DNA of 64,000 nt from Hyphomicrobiales bacterium (GTDB lineage: Bacteria; Pseudomonadota; Alphaproteobacteria; Rhizobiales; JACESI01). Location of the stretch: positions 124,001 through 188,000 of the forward strand of contig JACESI010000003.1 in assembly GCA_013911885.1 (NCBI GenBank). The letters are read 5' to 3'. The notes beneath the pieces were generated by a model, which saw nothing but the letters and a program-made list of their open reading frames with translations, did not search any database and had not been told where the DNA came from. Position 1 is the stretch's first letter, and each line of letters opens with the position of its first letter. Shown here piece by piece: positions 45,195-54,232 of this stretch. The translations under genes and the position numbers were made by a program.

Positions 45195-46211
45195 ATGAAG
45201 GCGCCCGAATTCTGGTGGCAGCAATCCGGCATCCGGGCGGGGCTGCTCTCGCCCTTGGCGGCCCTCTATGGCATGGTTGCCGACCGGCCTTTCGGCAGGG
45301 GCCATGTCTCGGACATACCGGTTCTATGTATCGGCAATTTCGTGGTTGGCGGCGCGGGCAAGACGCCGCTCGCCCTTGCTCTTGCCGACAGGATCATGGC
45401 CCATGGCGGCAGACCGGTGTTCCTGTCGCGCGGCTATGGCGGCACCGAGAGCGGGCCATATCGGGTCGATATCGAACGGGACAGCGCGCGCAAGGTTGGC
45501 GATGAGCCGCTTCTGCTTGCGAACCAGGCGCCGACCTTCATTGCCCATGACCGGATTGCGGCTCTGTCGGCGATCAGTGCTTTCGGCGCGGCGGATGTCA
45601 TCATCATGGATGACGGCTTTCAAAGCGCGCGCATCAAGCCGCAACACGCGATGCTTGTGATCGACGCCGCGCGCGGGCTCGGCAACGGGCAGGTGCTGCC
45701 CGCCGGTCCCTTGCGGGCGCGGCTGGCAACCCAGATCCTGCATGCCGACAGCCTCGTTGTTCTCGGATACAATGACAGCCGTGCGCCAAGCACAGATGCC
45801 CTGATTGGGCGCTTCCACCATCTCGGCAAACCGGTTTTCGACGCGATGCTCGCACCGCAGGGGCCGATGATGCTGGAGGAACGGGTGCTCGCCTATAGCG
45901 GGATCGGTGATCCGGAAAAGTTTTTCCGTTCGCTGCGCGAAGGCGGCATGGATGTGATCCATGAAGTGGCGTTCCCGGACCATCATTTTTTCTCACAGGA
46001 CGATGCCCGCACGCTTCTCGATCTCGCAGCCGGGCATCAGGCGGCGCTGGTCACAACAGCCAAGGATTTCGCCCGGCTTCGCGGCGAGACCGGGGCTCTT
46101 GCCCGGCTTGCCGCCGTCTCGCATGTCTTCAGGATCGAGGTTGCCTTCGCGCAACCAGCGGCGGTTGACGCCCTGCTTCAGACCATGGAGGGTTCAATCA
46201 GGCTTTGCTGA
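45195..46211 (+). CDS. lpxK: Tetraacyldisaccharide 4'-kinase
   Basis: A 338-residue membrane-associated kinase that phosphorylates the 4' position of the lipid A disaccharide. The Walker A is unusually clear (GNFVVGGAGKTPLALAL, about residues 47-63). LSRGYGG and IIMDDGFQ (Walker B-like) follow. It is the last gene of the pmbA-lpxK run, and its 3' end overlaps the convergent DUF2093 gene by 14 bp. Confidence 0.94.
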   Translation: MKAPEFWWQQSGIRAGLLSPLAALYGMVADRPFGRGHVSDIPVLCIGNFVVGGAGKTPLALALADRIMAHGGRPVFLSRGYGGTESGPYRVDIERDSARKVGDEPLLLANQAPTFIAHDRIAALSAISAFGAADVIIMDDGFQSARIKPQHAMLVIDAARGLGNGQVLPAGPLRARLATQILHADSLVVLGYNDSRAPSTDALIGRFHHLGKPVFDAMLAPQGPMMLEERVLAYSGIGDPEKFFRSLREGGMDVIHEVAFPDHHFFSQDDARTLLDLAAGHQAALVTTAKDFARLRGETGALARLAAVSHVFRIEVAFAQPAAVDALLQTMEGSIRLC

Positions 46212-46416
46212 TTTCCAGATGGCGGCTGAGCGATGCAGCAACATCGACATAAGCTTCCTGCCGCGCGACGCTCCAGTATTTCAGGTCGTCGATCGGTATA
46301 GGAAGGCTGGTCACGGCACAGCGCACAAAGCTTCCAGGCGAAATCACATGGAAGTCCGCATGATCGTATCGAAGCTTCGCCTCGCCGCCGGATAGGGGAG
46401 TATTGAACCTGTTCAT
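46198..46416 (-). CDS. DUF2093 domain protein
   Basis: A 72-residue protein of DUF2093, a small alphaproteobacterial family of unknown function. The typical block is LKYWSVARQEAYVDVAAS. It lies 9 bp downstream of mutL on the same strand, so it is probably co-transcribed with it. Its end overlaps that of lpxK. Confidence 0.82.
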   Translation of the reverse strand: MNRFNTPLSGGEAKLRYDHADFHVISPGSFVRCAVTSLPIPIDDLKYWSVARQEAYVDVAASLSRHLEISKA

Positions 46417-46425
46417 GTTGAAGCT

Positions 46426-48297
46426 TTAGCGCCGGTCAAAAAGTTTTTCAATCTCACTGAGGGATAAGGTGATAAAAGTTGGACGCCCGTGGTTGCACTG
46501 GCCAGCATTCGGCGTGCGCTCCATTTCCCGCAGAAGGGCATTCATTTCATCGGCATTGAGCCGCCTTCCCGCTCGCACCGAGCCATGGCAGGCAATCCGC
46601 GAGGCAATTGCCTGAAGCCGGTCACGGATCAGCGTCGACGCCTCCCATTCCGCCAGTTCATCGGCAAGATCTCTGAGAAGCAACGCGCAGTCGACCTCGC
46701 CGAGAAGGGCGGGTGTCTCCCTGACGGCGACCGCGCCCGGGCCGAAGCCATCGACGACAAGCCCGATCTCAGCGAGTTCCGCCGCGCGGGCCATGATGTT
46801 TTGAACATCTTCCTCCGGCAGGTCGACAATATCGGGAATGAGCAGAATCTGCCGTGCGATACCGTTCTCCTCAAGGTTTTTCTTCAGGCGCTCATAGACA
46901 AGGCGCTCATGCGCCGCGTGCTGATCAATCAGAACAAGCCCTTCGGCGTTTTGGGCAACGATGTAATTGGCGTGAATCTGCGCCCGCGCCGCGCCGAGGG
47001 GATGATCGGAAAGGGGGACTGCGGATGCGGCATCGTCAATCCGCGCTGAAGGTGTGCCGATCGAACCAAAGGCTGCTTGCGCTCCTTCGGAAAAACCCGA
47101 TCCTGCCTGTGATTGGGCGGGTGCCTGGGTGAGCGGATGAGTGAGCGGTCGGCTTGGTGAAAGTTCCGCCCGCCAGTCTGCCACTGGGCGCGGCGCGGTT
47201 GTCGGCGGGGCGAACCGGGATCGGGTATTCGGGCGGAGGAAGGCGGCGAGCGCTGCGGCGGTTCTGGTCGTGCTTGGCCGGATACCGCTTTCAGCAATGG
47301 CGCTCCGGATGCTGCCGACGATCAGGCCACGCACCAGACCGGGATCGCGAAAGCGCACATCAGATTTCGCCGGATGCACATTGACGTCGACATGAGCCGG
47401 ATCAATGTCGATGAAAAGCGCTGCGACCGGATAGCGCCCGCGGGTGAGGGTGTCGGCATAGCCACCCCTGATCGCGGAAAGCAGAAGCGGATCGCGCACC
47501 GGGCGGCCGTTGACGGCGAGATACTGGTTGAGACTGTTCGCCCGGTCGAAGACGGGAAGCCCGATCATGCCGCTCAGCCGCACGCCCTCGCGCTCGGTGT
47601 CGATCATAATCGCGTTGTCGGTAAAGTCGCGCCCGAGGATATGCGTGAGCCGCTCGGCGATTTTTGCGCCCGGCTCGAGCGCGCGCGCGGCGGGAAAGTG
47701 GATTTCCTGCCGGTCGCTGCCCGCAAGCGTCACACTCACATCCGGGTTTGCCATCGCCATCCGCCGGACCACATCGGTAATCGCGTTTGCTTCTGCCCGG
47801 TCGGTCTTGAGGAATTTGAGGCGGGCGGGGACGGTGAAGAACAGATCGTTCACCTCGACCCGTGTGCCCTTTGTCCAGGCGGCTGGGTGCGGCCCGTCGA
47901 TTGACCCGCCTTCAACCAGAATGCCGACGCCCTCCGGCGCCTCATTCCGGCGGCTGCGGATTGTGAGCCGCGAGACCGCACCGATCGAGGGCAGCGCCTC
48001 GCCGCGAAAACCGAGGGTGCGGATATCGAGAAGGTTGTCGGTGAGTTTGGAGGTGCAGTGGCGCTCGATCGCAAGACGCAGGTCAGCCGATGACATGCCT
48101 GCGCCATCATCGGAAACGCGGATGAGATTCTTTCCGCCGCCCGCCGTGACGATTTCGATCGAGGAAGCTCCGGCATCGACCGCGTTTTCAATCAGTTCCT
48201 TGACGACGCTCGCCGGACGCTCGATCACCTCCCCGGCGGCAATGCGGTTGATCATCCCATCATCAAGTCTCTTTATGCTGGCGATCCCGTCTGTCAT
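46426..48297 (-). CDS. mutL: DNA mismatch repair protein MutL
   Basis: A 623-residue mismatch repair protein. The N-terminal GHKL ATPase has KELIENAVDAGA, VSDDGAGM and FRGEALPSI. The C-terminal domain carries DQHAAHERLVYE (about residue 455), matching the metal-binding endonuclease motif DQHA(X)2E(X)4E found in organisms without MutH. The linker (about 350-430) is Pro/Ser/Thr-rich. ATG 48297 is preferred over 48333 because MTDGIASIKRLDDGMINRIAAGE is the normal family start. Confidence 0.94.
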   Translation of the reverse strand: MTDGIASIKRLDDGMINRIAAGEVIERPASVVKELIENAVDAGASSIEIVTAGGGKNLIRVSDDGAGMSSADLRLAIERHCTSKLTDNLLDIRTLGFRGEALPSIGAVSRLTIRSRRNEAPEGVGILVEGGSIDGPHPAAWTKGTRVEVNDLFFTVPARLKFLKTDRAEANAITDVVRRMAMANPDVSVTLAGSDRQEIHFPAARALEPGAKIAERLTHILGRDFTDNAIMIDTEREGVRLSGMIGLPVFDRANSLNQYLAVNGRPVRDPLLLSAIRGGYADTLTRGRYPVAALFIDIDPAHVDVNVHPAKSDVRFRDPGLVRGLIVGSIRSAIAESGIRPSTTRTAAALAAFLRPNTRSRFAPPTTAPRPVADWRAELSPSRPLTHPLTQAPAQSQAGSGFSEGAQAAFGSIGTPSARIDDAASAVPLSDHPLGAARAQIHANYIVAQNAEGLVLIDQHAAHERLVYERLKKNLEENGIARQILLIPDIVDLPEEDVQNIMARAAELAEIGLVVDGFGPGAVAVRETPALLGEVDCALLLRDLADELAEWEASTLIRDRLQAIASRIACHGSVRAGRRLNADEMNALLREMERTPNAGQCNHGRPTFITLSLSEIEKLFDRR

Positions 48298-48461
48298 GGC
48301 TTTCCGGTTTGTCACAAAAAGTTTGGAATACAAGGCAATAAGAAGTCGCTGTTGCCTTACTTACGACCCAGTTCGCTTTCAGCATGATTCGCTGAAACCA
48401 ATAGCCAACTGGCACGTTAAATGACCACTATCGTGCAACCAATCACAATATGAGGATTTCC

Positions 48462-48710
48462 ATGAATCGTTACGTTTCTGTCGCAGCCAAGGGTGGCGCT
48501 GTTGTTCTTCTCGCAACCGCTCTCGGCGCTTGCAATCTGACCCGCACCGAGCGCACCGGTTTGACAGGTGGGGCCATCGGCGCGGCAACGGGCGCGGGCA
48601 TTGCAGCGGTCGCTGGCGGCCCGGTCGCAGCCGGGGCACTGATCGGTGCTGCCGCGGGCGGCACATCCGGCATCCTCTACGAGAAAAACAAGAAGCGTCG
48701 CCGGTATTAG
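48462..48710 (+). CDS. Small glycine-zipper lipoprotein
   Basis: An 82-residue predicted lipoprotein. The signal ends in lipobox ALGAC (Cys about residue 23), followed by a glycine zipper (GGAIGAATGAGIAAVAGG) able to form a membrane hairpin or oligomer, and a basic end KKRRRY. It resembles the SlyB/Rcp-like outer-membrane lipoprotein group. gagga precedes the ATG at good spacing. A long palindromic terminator follows. Confidence 0.75.
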   Translation: MNRYVSVAAKGGAVVLLATALGACNLTRTERTGLTGGAIGAATGAGIAAVAGGPVAAGALIGAAAGGTSGILYEKNKKRRRY

Positions 48711-48732
48711 GCTGGTTATAGAATAAAGTAGC

Positions 48733-48769
48733 TGAAATTCAGGTTATTTCTTAAATAACCTGAATTTCA
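48733..48769. terminator. 37-bp AT-rich palindrome, bidirectional terminator overlapping the purD stop
   Basis: A perfect 17-bp stem with a 3-base loop (arm tgaaattcaggttattt, 48733-48749, with its complement 48753-48769) lies between convergent genes. The last three bases of the right arm are the purD stop codon on the minus strand. A/T-rich flanks on both sides make it usable in both directions. Confidence 0.8.
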
Positions 48770-50032
48770 ATTTATCGCGCGCCAACCAATGTCGCGACGG
48801 CAAAATCCCTCTTTCCAGTGAATTTTGTCGACCGCGCTATAGGCGCGTGCTTTTGCCTCTGCAATTGTGCGCCCGCGTGCGCCGACGGAGAGAACGCGTC
48901 CCCCAACAGCGACAAGCGCACCCCCGCGCAGCGCTGTTCCGGCATGAAAAATCTGAATGCCATCGCGCGATCCCGCCTCTTCGAGATTGCTGATGACGGT
49001 GTTTTTCGCGTAAGCACCCGGATAGCCCTCAGCGGCGAGTACCACTGTGAGTGCCGCATCGTCGGACCAGCGCACACTGATGTTTCCGAGACGACCATCG
49101 ACCACGCCCCTGATCAGGGCCAGAAGATCGCTCTCAAGGCGCATCATCAGCACCTGACACTCCGGATCGCCAAACCGGCAATTGTGCTCGATCAGCTTGG
49201 GCCCGTCCTTCGTGATCATCAGCCCGGCAAACAAAACGCCCTTGTAGGGATGCCCCATATCGCGCATCGCCCGCACGGTCGGCTCGATGATTGTCGCCAT
49301 CACCTGATCGGCAAGTATCTCATTCATGATCGGGGCTGGGGAATAGGCCCCCATGCCGCCGGTATTCGGTCCGGTATCGCCATCGCCAACGCGCTTGTGG
49401 TCCTGAGCGCTGCCAAAGGCGAGGGTATGATCACCATCGCAAAGAGCAAAGAAGCTGATCTCCTCGCCTTCAAGAAATTCCTCAATGACGATGGACTGGC
49501 CGGCTTCGCCGAAGCCGCCCGCAAAACACATCTCGATGGCGGCAATCGCCTCCGCCTCGGTCATTGCGATGATAACACCTTTGCCCGCCGCAAGCCCGTC
49601 CGCCTTGACGACGATGGGCGCGCCTTGCTGATGCACATAGTTGCGCGCCGCATCGGCGTTATCGAACCGGTCATAAGCGGCGGTCGGAATGTTGTAGTTT
49701 GCGCAAAGATCCTTTGTGAATCCCTTGGAACCTTCGAGTTGCGCGGCAAGGCGGCTGGGCCCGAAGGCGCGAATGCCCGCTGCATCGAGATCATCCACAA
49801 GGCCGGCGACAAGCGGAGCCTCGGGGCCGATGACCACAAGGTCGATCGCCTTTTCCCGGCAAAAGTGGATGATGCTGTCATGATCGCTCAGGTCGAGCGC
49901 CACAAGCGCCGCGATTTGCGCAATCCCGGCATTACCGGGCGCGACAAAAAGCGTTTCCAGCGCGGGGGATTTCGCAAGCGCCCAAGCAAGCGCATGTTCG
50001 CGACCACCGGAACCAAGCAGAAGAACCTTCAT
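48767..50032 (-). CDS. purD: Phosphoribosylamine-glycine ligase
   Basis: A 421-residue ATP-grasp ligase, GAR synthetase of purine biosynthesis. It begins [17 protein letters not shown] and has [41 protein letters not shown], the phosphate-site [12 protein letters not shown] and [15 protein letters not shown] 50032 is used; the codon before it is a TTG. The stop lies within the palindromic terminator. Confidence 0.95.
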   Translation of the reverse strand: MKVLLLGSGGREHALAWALAKSPALETLFVAPGNAGIAQIAALVALDLSDHDSIIHFCREKAIDLVVIGPEAPLVAGLVDDLDAAGIRAFGPSRLAAQLEGSKGFTKDLCANYNIPTAAYDRFDNADAARNYVHQQGAPIVVKADGLAAGKGVIIAMTEAEAIAAIEMCFAGGFGEAGQSIVIEEFLEGEEISFFALCDGDHTLAFGSAQDHKRVGDGDTGPNTGGMGAYSPAPIMNEILADQVMATIIEPTVRAMRDMGHPYKGVLFAGLMITKDGPKLIEHNCRFGDPECQVLMMRLESDLLALIRGVVDGRLGNISVRWSDDAALTVVLAAEGYPGAYAKNTVISNLEEAGSRDGIQIFHAGTALRGGALVAVGGRVLSVGARGRTIAEAKARAYSAVDKIHWKEGFCRRDIGWRAIN

Positions 50033-50208
50033 CAAAACACCCGTTCAAAACAACAATGCCACGCATATACCGGCTTTTTAGCGCAGGCTAAACGCTAAGA
50101 ATTGTTGACGCGGGTTTTATCCGCCAGTTGTTTTGTTCACCGTTTACTGGCAAGAACCTCTGAAACGCTTTAAATGAGGCGGATGAGAACGAGACTGGTG
50201 GTCTTTGA

Positions 50209-51138
50209 ATGACAAACGGCTCTGATGAGCGGGTTGCAGATGCCGTCAAGGGGCATTGGGTCCACACGGTTTTGCCGCGTGCCGCGCGGCCCTATGCCCA
50301 GCTCGCCCGGTTCGACCGGCCGATCGGCTGGTGGCTTCTGCTTCTGCCATGCTGGTGGTCGACTGCCCTTGCCGCAGTCGCAGCCAATTCAGGATCGCTC
50401 AATCTTTTCCATATCCTGCTTTTCGTGATCGGCGCTGTCGTGATGCGCGGCGCGGGCTGTACCTATAATGATATCGTGGACCGCGACATCGACCAGGCAG
50501 TCGCGCGGACACGCTCACGGCCAATCCCGAGCGGGCGTGTCAGCATCGCGCGGGCAATTGCCTTCATGGTTGTGCTCTGCCTCATCGGGCTTGCGGTTCT
50601 CCTGCAATTCAACCTCTTCACCGTGTTTCTTGGCATCGGCTCATTGGGCTTTGTCGCGATTTATCCGTTCATGAAGCGGATCACCAACTGGCCGCAACTG
50701 GCGCTTGGCCTCGCTTTTTCCTGGGGGGGGCTTGTCGGTTGGGCGGCGCATTTCGGCAGCCTGAGCCCGGCATCGCTCGCGCTTTATGGCGGTGCCATTC
50801 TGTGGACCATCGGCTATGACACGATCTATGCCCATCAGGACCGGGAAGACGATGCCCTGATCGGCGTCAAATCGACCGCGCGCCTTTTTGGCGAGCGCAC
50901 AAAGCCGTGGCTCATCCTGTTTTATGCCGGAGCGACCGCGCTTTTTGCCTTCAGCTTTCTTTCGGCAGGCGCGGGCTGGGTATCCTTTGCGGGTCTTGCG
51001 CTCGGCGCCGGGCACATGATTTATCAGGTCATCCGGCTCGACATTCACAATGCCGACCAGTGCCTTGTCATGTTCCGCTCCAACCGCGACTACGGTCTCA
51101 TCCTGTTTGCCGGACTGACCCTCGATACGCTGGTCTGA
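50209..51138 (+). CDS. ubiA: 4-hydroxybenzoate polyprenyltransferase
   Basis: A 309-residue membrane prenyltransferase of ubiquinone synthesis that joins 4-hydroxybenzoate to a polyprenyl chain. The first Asp-rich motif is NDIVDRDIDQAVARTRSRP and the second is YAHQDREDDALIGVKS. Seven to nine hydrophobic helices follow the family pattern. It is divergent from purD across 176 bp. Confidence 0.93.
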   Translation: MTNGSDERVADAVKGHWVHTVLPRAARPYAQLARFDRPIGWWLLLLPCWWSTALAAVAANSGSLNLFHILLFVIGAVVMRGAGCTYNDIVDRDIDQAVARTRSRPIPSGRVSIARAIAFMVVLCLIGLAVLLQFNLFTVFLGIGSLGFVAIYPFMKRITNWPQLALGLAFSWGGLVGWAAHFGSLSPASLALYGGAILWTIGYDTIYAHQDREDDALIGVKSTARLFGERTKPWLILFYAGATALFAFSFLSAGAGWVSFAGLALGAGHMIYQVIRLDIHNADQCLVMFRSNRDYGLILFAGLTLDTLV

Positions 51139-51168
51139 TATTCGGGCGGAATGCTGGAACCAAGAACC

Positions 51169-51759
51169 TTACGTCCGCGCGATGATTTCGCGACCGGTGA
51201 CGCGGTGTTCTGAATTGATTGCGCCGGTCTTGCGCCGCTTCAAAAATCGAGGCCGACGCTTGGTAAAAAGCGCATTTGGACGGCGCTGCTTTGACGGAGC
51301 AATGTCGAGCGCACCCACCCGGTTGGAGATCATCTGTTCGCGCCCGTCCGGCTCGATCAGGATCAGCGGCAGGTTGAACCGCCTTGCCCACATCTGCCAG
51401 TCCGCCGCCAGTTCATCCATGTCATTCGAGCGCGCCACCGGCACATGGAGCGACGGATCGCGGTGGAGAAGCACAAGTTCGGCGATCACCTGATCATCCG
51501 GCGAGAGGGTGAGTTTCGCTGCAACGCCGCGATAGGCGCTCGGCTTGCTCGAAATCCGTGTCGCGATCCCGCATTTAAGCCGGCCCTCGACCACGATCCC
51601 GTCATCAAGTTTGAAACCGGTCTCTCCGACCAGCACGGAGCCGGAAAGCTCCATGCGGACGCTATGGCGATGCTCCGCCGGGTTCAGTCTGAAATTTTCG
51701 CGCGGGGAGACGACCCGGTCTGTCCGGATATCGGCTCCCGCCAACTCTGTTTGACGCAT
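51169..51759 (-). CDS. DUF6101 family protein
   Basis: A 196-residue protein that I place in DUF6101, a Rhizobiales family of unknown function. Characteristic elements are RLNPAEHRHSVRMELSGS, the LPLILIEPDGRE strand-turn and a strongly basic C-terminal region (KRRPRFLKRRKTGA). No membrane segment is seen. The ATG at 51759 is supported by ggggaag upstream. Convergent with ubiA. Confidence 0.7.
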   Translation of the reverse strand: MRQTELAGADIRTDRVVSPRENFRLNPAEHRHSVRMELSGSVLVGETGFKLDDGIVVEGRLKCGIATRISSKPSAYRGVAAKLTLSPDDQVIAELVLLHRDPSLHVPVARSNDMDELAADWQMWARRFNLPLILIEPDGREQMISNRVGALDIAPSKQRRPNALFTKRRPRFLKRRKTGAINSEHRVTGREIIART

Positions 51760-52071
51760 AGTCTTCCCCAATGGATCATTTTGTCTGATCCTTGAGGGCA
51801 GAATACCGGCTTCGGCCCGAAATCGCCTTAAAGAGATTGGTTAAGAAAAATCCGCTTGAAACCAGGGTTATCGCCAGGTGAATCCGATCTTCAGGATTTG
51901 CTAGTCATCCTGCTTTGCCACGTCCGGCCTGTTGTTGGCAGCCCGCGCCAAAATTTACCGCGTTTGCCAAGAGAGTCCACAAGCCCGACTTTTTTTGCTA
52001 TCCAAATTTGCGAAAGCACCAGGGGGAAATAATCCTCTGGCACTCTTTGCTGACTGAACGGGGGAAAGATC
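51760..52071. other. 312-bp intergenic region between DUF6101 and JmjC-like genes
   Basis: No gene or clear RNA is visible. The stretch holds divergent promoters, some AT-rich patches (an eight-T run at about 51992) and a short aatcc/ggatt inverted repeat near 51880-51897. It marks the border between housekeeping genes and the polysaccharide region. Confidence 0.5.
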
Positions 52072-53010
52072 ATGCAGAGCCAGATTCTCGCGAATTTTGA
52101 AGACAAGCACGCTCAGCTCTTTGACCGGCACACGATCCGCCTTCACCACACGCTGGCGGAAACGGGCCTGTTCTCCGAGACGGCGATTGCCGGGCTGATC
52201 GAACGCTGCGCCCCCTCGGACTATAATATCAGCACCATGGGCTACGATAAGAACGTGCTCGAATGGCGTACAGGCGAGATCGGCAATCTTTCCGGTCACG
52301 AGGTCATCGACGCCATCCGCAAGGGCCGGATGTGGCTCAATCTTTACCGCATCATGGAGCGCGACACGAAATATCAAAACGTGCTGGACAGGATTTTCGC
52401 TGAATTCGAAGATAAAGTGCCCGGTCTCAAGACCTACCGGCGCAATATGACGATCCTCGTTTCGTCGCCGAAAATCCAGGTCTATTATCATGCCGATATT
52501 CAGGGCCAGTCCCTGTGGCAGATTTCGGGGCGCAAGCGGGTCTATGTCTATCCCTCGTCGGAGGCCTTTCTGTCGCGCCAATCGCTTGAAAAGATCATAT
52601 TGCGCGAGACCGAGGAGGACGTCCCCTATCAGCCGTGGTTCGAGGAATATGCGGACGTCTATGATCTGGAGCCGGGCGAGGTCGTGCACTGGCCGCTCTA
52701 TGCGCCTCACCGGGTAGAAAATCACGATTGTCTCAATATCTCCGTCACCACCGAGCATTGGACGCGGGAAATCTGGAACGCCTTTGCGGTCCATTATGGC
52801 AACGGCGTTCTGCGCCGCACTCTCGGCCTCAGCAATCTCTCGACCCAGCCAGAGGGCCTGCATGTCTATCCGAAGGCGGCGGCAGCCTTATTGTGGAAAC
52901 GATTGAAGGCGCGCGGCCCGAGCACGATGAAACGAAAGATCGATTTCCGCGTCGATCCTTCGGCGGAAAAGGGACTGATCGACATTGCGCCTTATCTCAA
53001 GGCCGCCTGA
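52072..53010 (+). CDS. Cupin/JmjC-like domain protein
   Basis: A 312-residue protein with a cupin-like (cupin_8/JmjC) fold. The metal triad is visible as YYHADIQGQ (His and Asp at about 139 and 141) and APHRVEN (His about 213), with GRKRVYVYP and LEPGEVVHWPLY as typical strands. Such proteins are often Fe(II)/2-oxoglutarate hydroxylases; the substrate here is unknown. The start has a strong gggggaaag site. It adjoins the polysaccharide genes but is convergent with them, so a role in that pathway is only a possibility. Confidence 0.75.
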   Translation: MQSQILANFEDKHAQLFDRHTIRLHHTLAETGLFSETAIAGLIERCAPSDYNISTMGYDKNVLEWRTGEIGNLSGHEVIDAIRKGRMWLNLYRIMERDTKYQNVLDRIFAEFEDKVPGLKTYRRNMTILVSSPKIQVYYHADIQGQSLWQISGRKRVYVYPSSEAFLSRQSLEKIILRETEEDVPYQPWFEEYADVYDLEPGEVVHWPLYAPHRVENHDCLNISVTTEHWTREIWNAFAVHYGNGVLRRTLGLSNLSTQPEGLHVYPKAAAALLWKRLKARGPSTMKRKIDFRVDPSAEKGLIDIAPYLKAA

Positions 53011-53047
53011 CTCCCGCGCCCAACTTTAATTCAGGCGAAGCGGGCGC

Positions 53048-54232
53048 TCAGTGCAGCTTTGAGGACAGTTTCTTCACAATCGTCTTCAGCCATGAGCCGC
53101 GCCGGTAAATGGTGAGTGCGAGCTTACCGATCAGGCCATTGGCAAGGGTGATATTGTGAAGCGGCACCCGCGTGGCACCGAACGAGCTTTTGTAATCCTC
53201 GTCACCAATCGTAAGGTCCATGATCGAAATGCCCGCTGCACGGCGGGTGCGCATCTGATCCAGAATGGCCTGAAGGCCGAGCGAATATTTCTGGTGCGCC
53301 GGGTCCGATGAATATGCCGCAAGCAGCATCAAGTGCCGGTTCTGATCAGCCAGGGTGAAGTCGACGGTGACAATCCGCCCGTCTATCTTGCCGACATAGG
53401 TGGGCGCTGATCCGCTTGCCAGGGCACTGTGCGCCACCGCACGGTAGAAATCGAAATAGGCTGCCTCGGACAGGAGATCGTCGGCAAAGCGTTTCTGCCG
53501 CTCATCGCGCAGAAACTGGAACGCAGCATCAATCTCGGCCGCATCGCGCGCAATCGAGAAAGCAAGGGTGCCAACCTCTTTTTCGAGATTGCGTTGTTTG
53601 CGGGCAATGCCCTTGCGCGTCGCCTTCGATAGGGCCTGCCTTTCCCATAGATCGAAGTCGCCCGCAATGATGGTCTCATGCGCGGCATTAATGTTCTCAA
53701 AGACCGTCATGCCGTCGATCAGCCGGTGGATGTCGGGGCTTTCCGGGCGCTGCTTGCGGAAAAGAAAGACGTCGAAGGGCAGAAGGCTTCGTCGCAATTC
53801 GCGGCGGAAATGCGCCATCCCGGCGAGTGCCTCAAAGACTTCCGAGGAGACGACCACCGCGTTATAATCTGAAATCCCGAGGTCGGCGGGCTGCATGATC
53901 CTTGCGCCGAGGCTCTTCTGCCGCACGCAGGCGAGAACGAGGAGAAGAAGCCCGCTTGAACGCTCGCGCACCGTGACAATCACCGGCTCCGCGGCGACCG
54001 CCGGAACGAGGGTGCGATAAAACGCATCAAGCCAGAGCGGGCTTTGAAAGAGCGTTGCCCCAGAAGCTGCAAACAGCGTGCGATATTCGTCAGAAAGAAA
54101 GTCGAAATCCGCTTGAACCGCAATCACCGGATCATGCGCCCCCGGCGCGCCCTCGGAACGTCGCTCGGCATCGGCAACACGGTTTGGCGGCTTTTTGTGG
54201 TCGGCTTTGTTGATCATCGGGTTATTCAACAT
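53048..54232 (-). CDS. FemAB/BioF2-like GNAT acyltransferase
   Basis: A 394-residue GNAT-fold acyltransferase of the BioF2-like/CelD group often found in polysaccharide clusters. Typical parts are LFQSPLWLDAFYRTLVP, LWERQALSKATRKGIARKQRNLE, the acceptor region DFTLADQNRHLMLLAAYSSD and the end of the GNAT fold SIMDLTIGDEDYKSSFGA. The start codon overlaps the end of the GH5 gene by 11 bp, so it is coupled to that operon. It may add acyl groups to the polysaccharide (inference). Confidence 0.8.
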   Translation of the reverse strand: MLNNPMINKADHKKPPNRVADAERRSEGAPGAHDPVIAVQADFDFLSDEYRTLFAASGATLFQSPLWLDAFYRTLVPAVAAEPVIVTVRERSSGLLLLVLACVRQKSLGARIMQPADLGISDYNAVVVSSEVFEALAGMAHFRRELRRSLLPFDVFLFRKQRPESPDIHRLIDGMTVFENINAAHETIIAGDFDLWERQALSKATRKGIARKQRNLEKEVGTLAFSIARDAAEIDAAFQFLRDERQKRFADDLLSEAAYFDFYRAVAHSALASGSAPTYVGKIDGRIVTVDFTLADQNRHLMLLAAYSSDPAHQKYSLGLQAILDQMRTRRAAGISIMDLTIGDEDYKSSFGATRVPLHNITLANGLIGKLALTIYRRGSWLKTIVKKLSSKLH

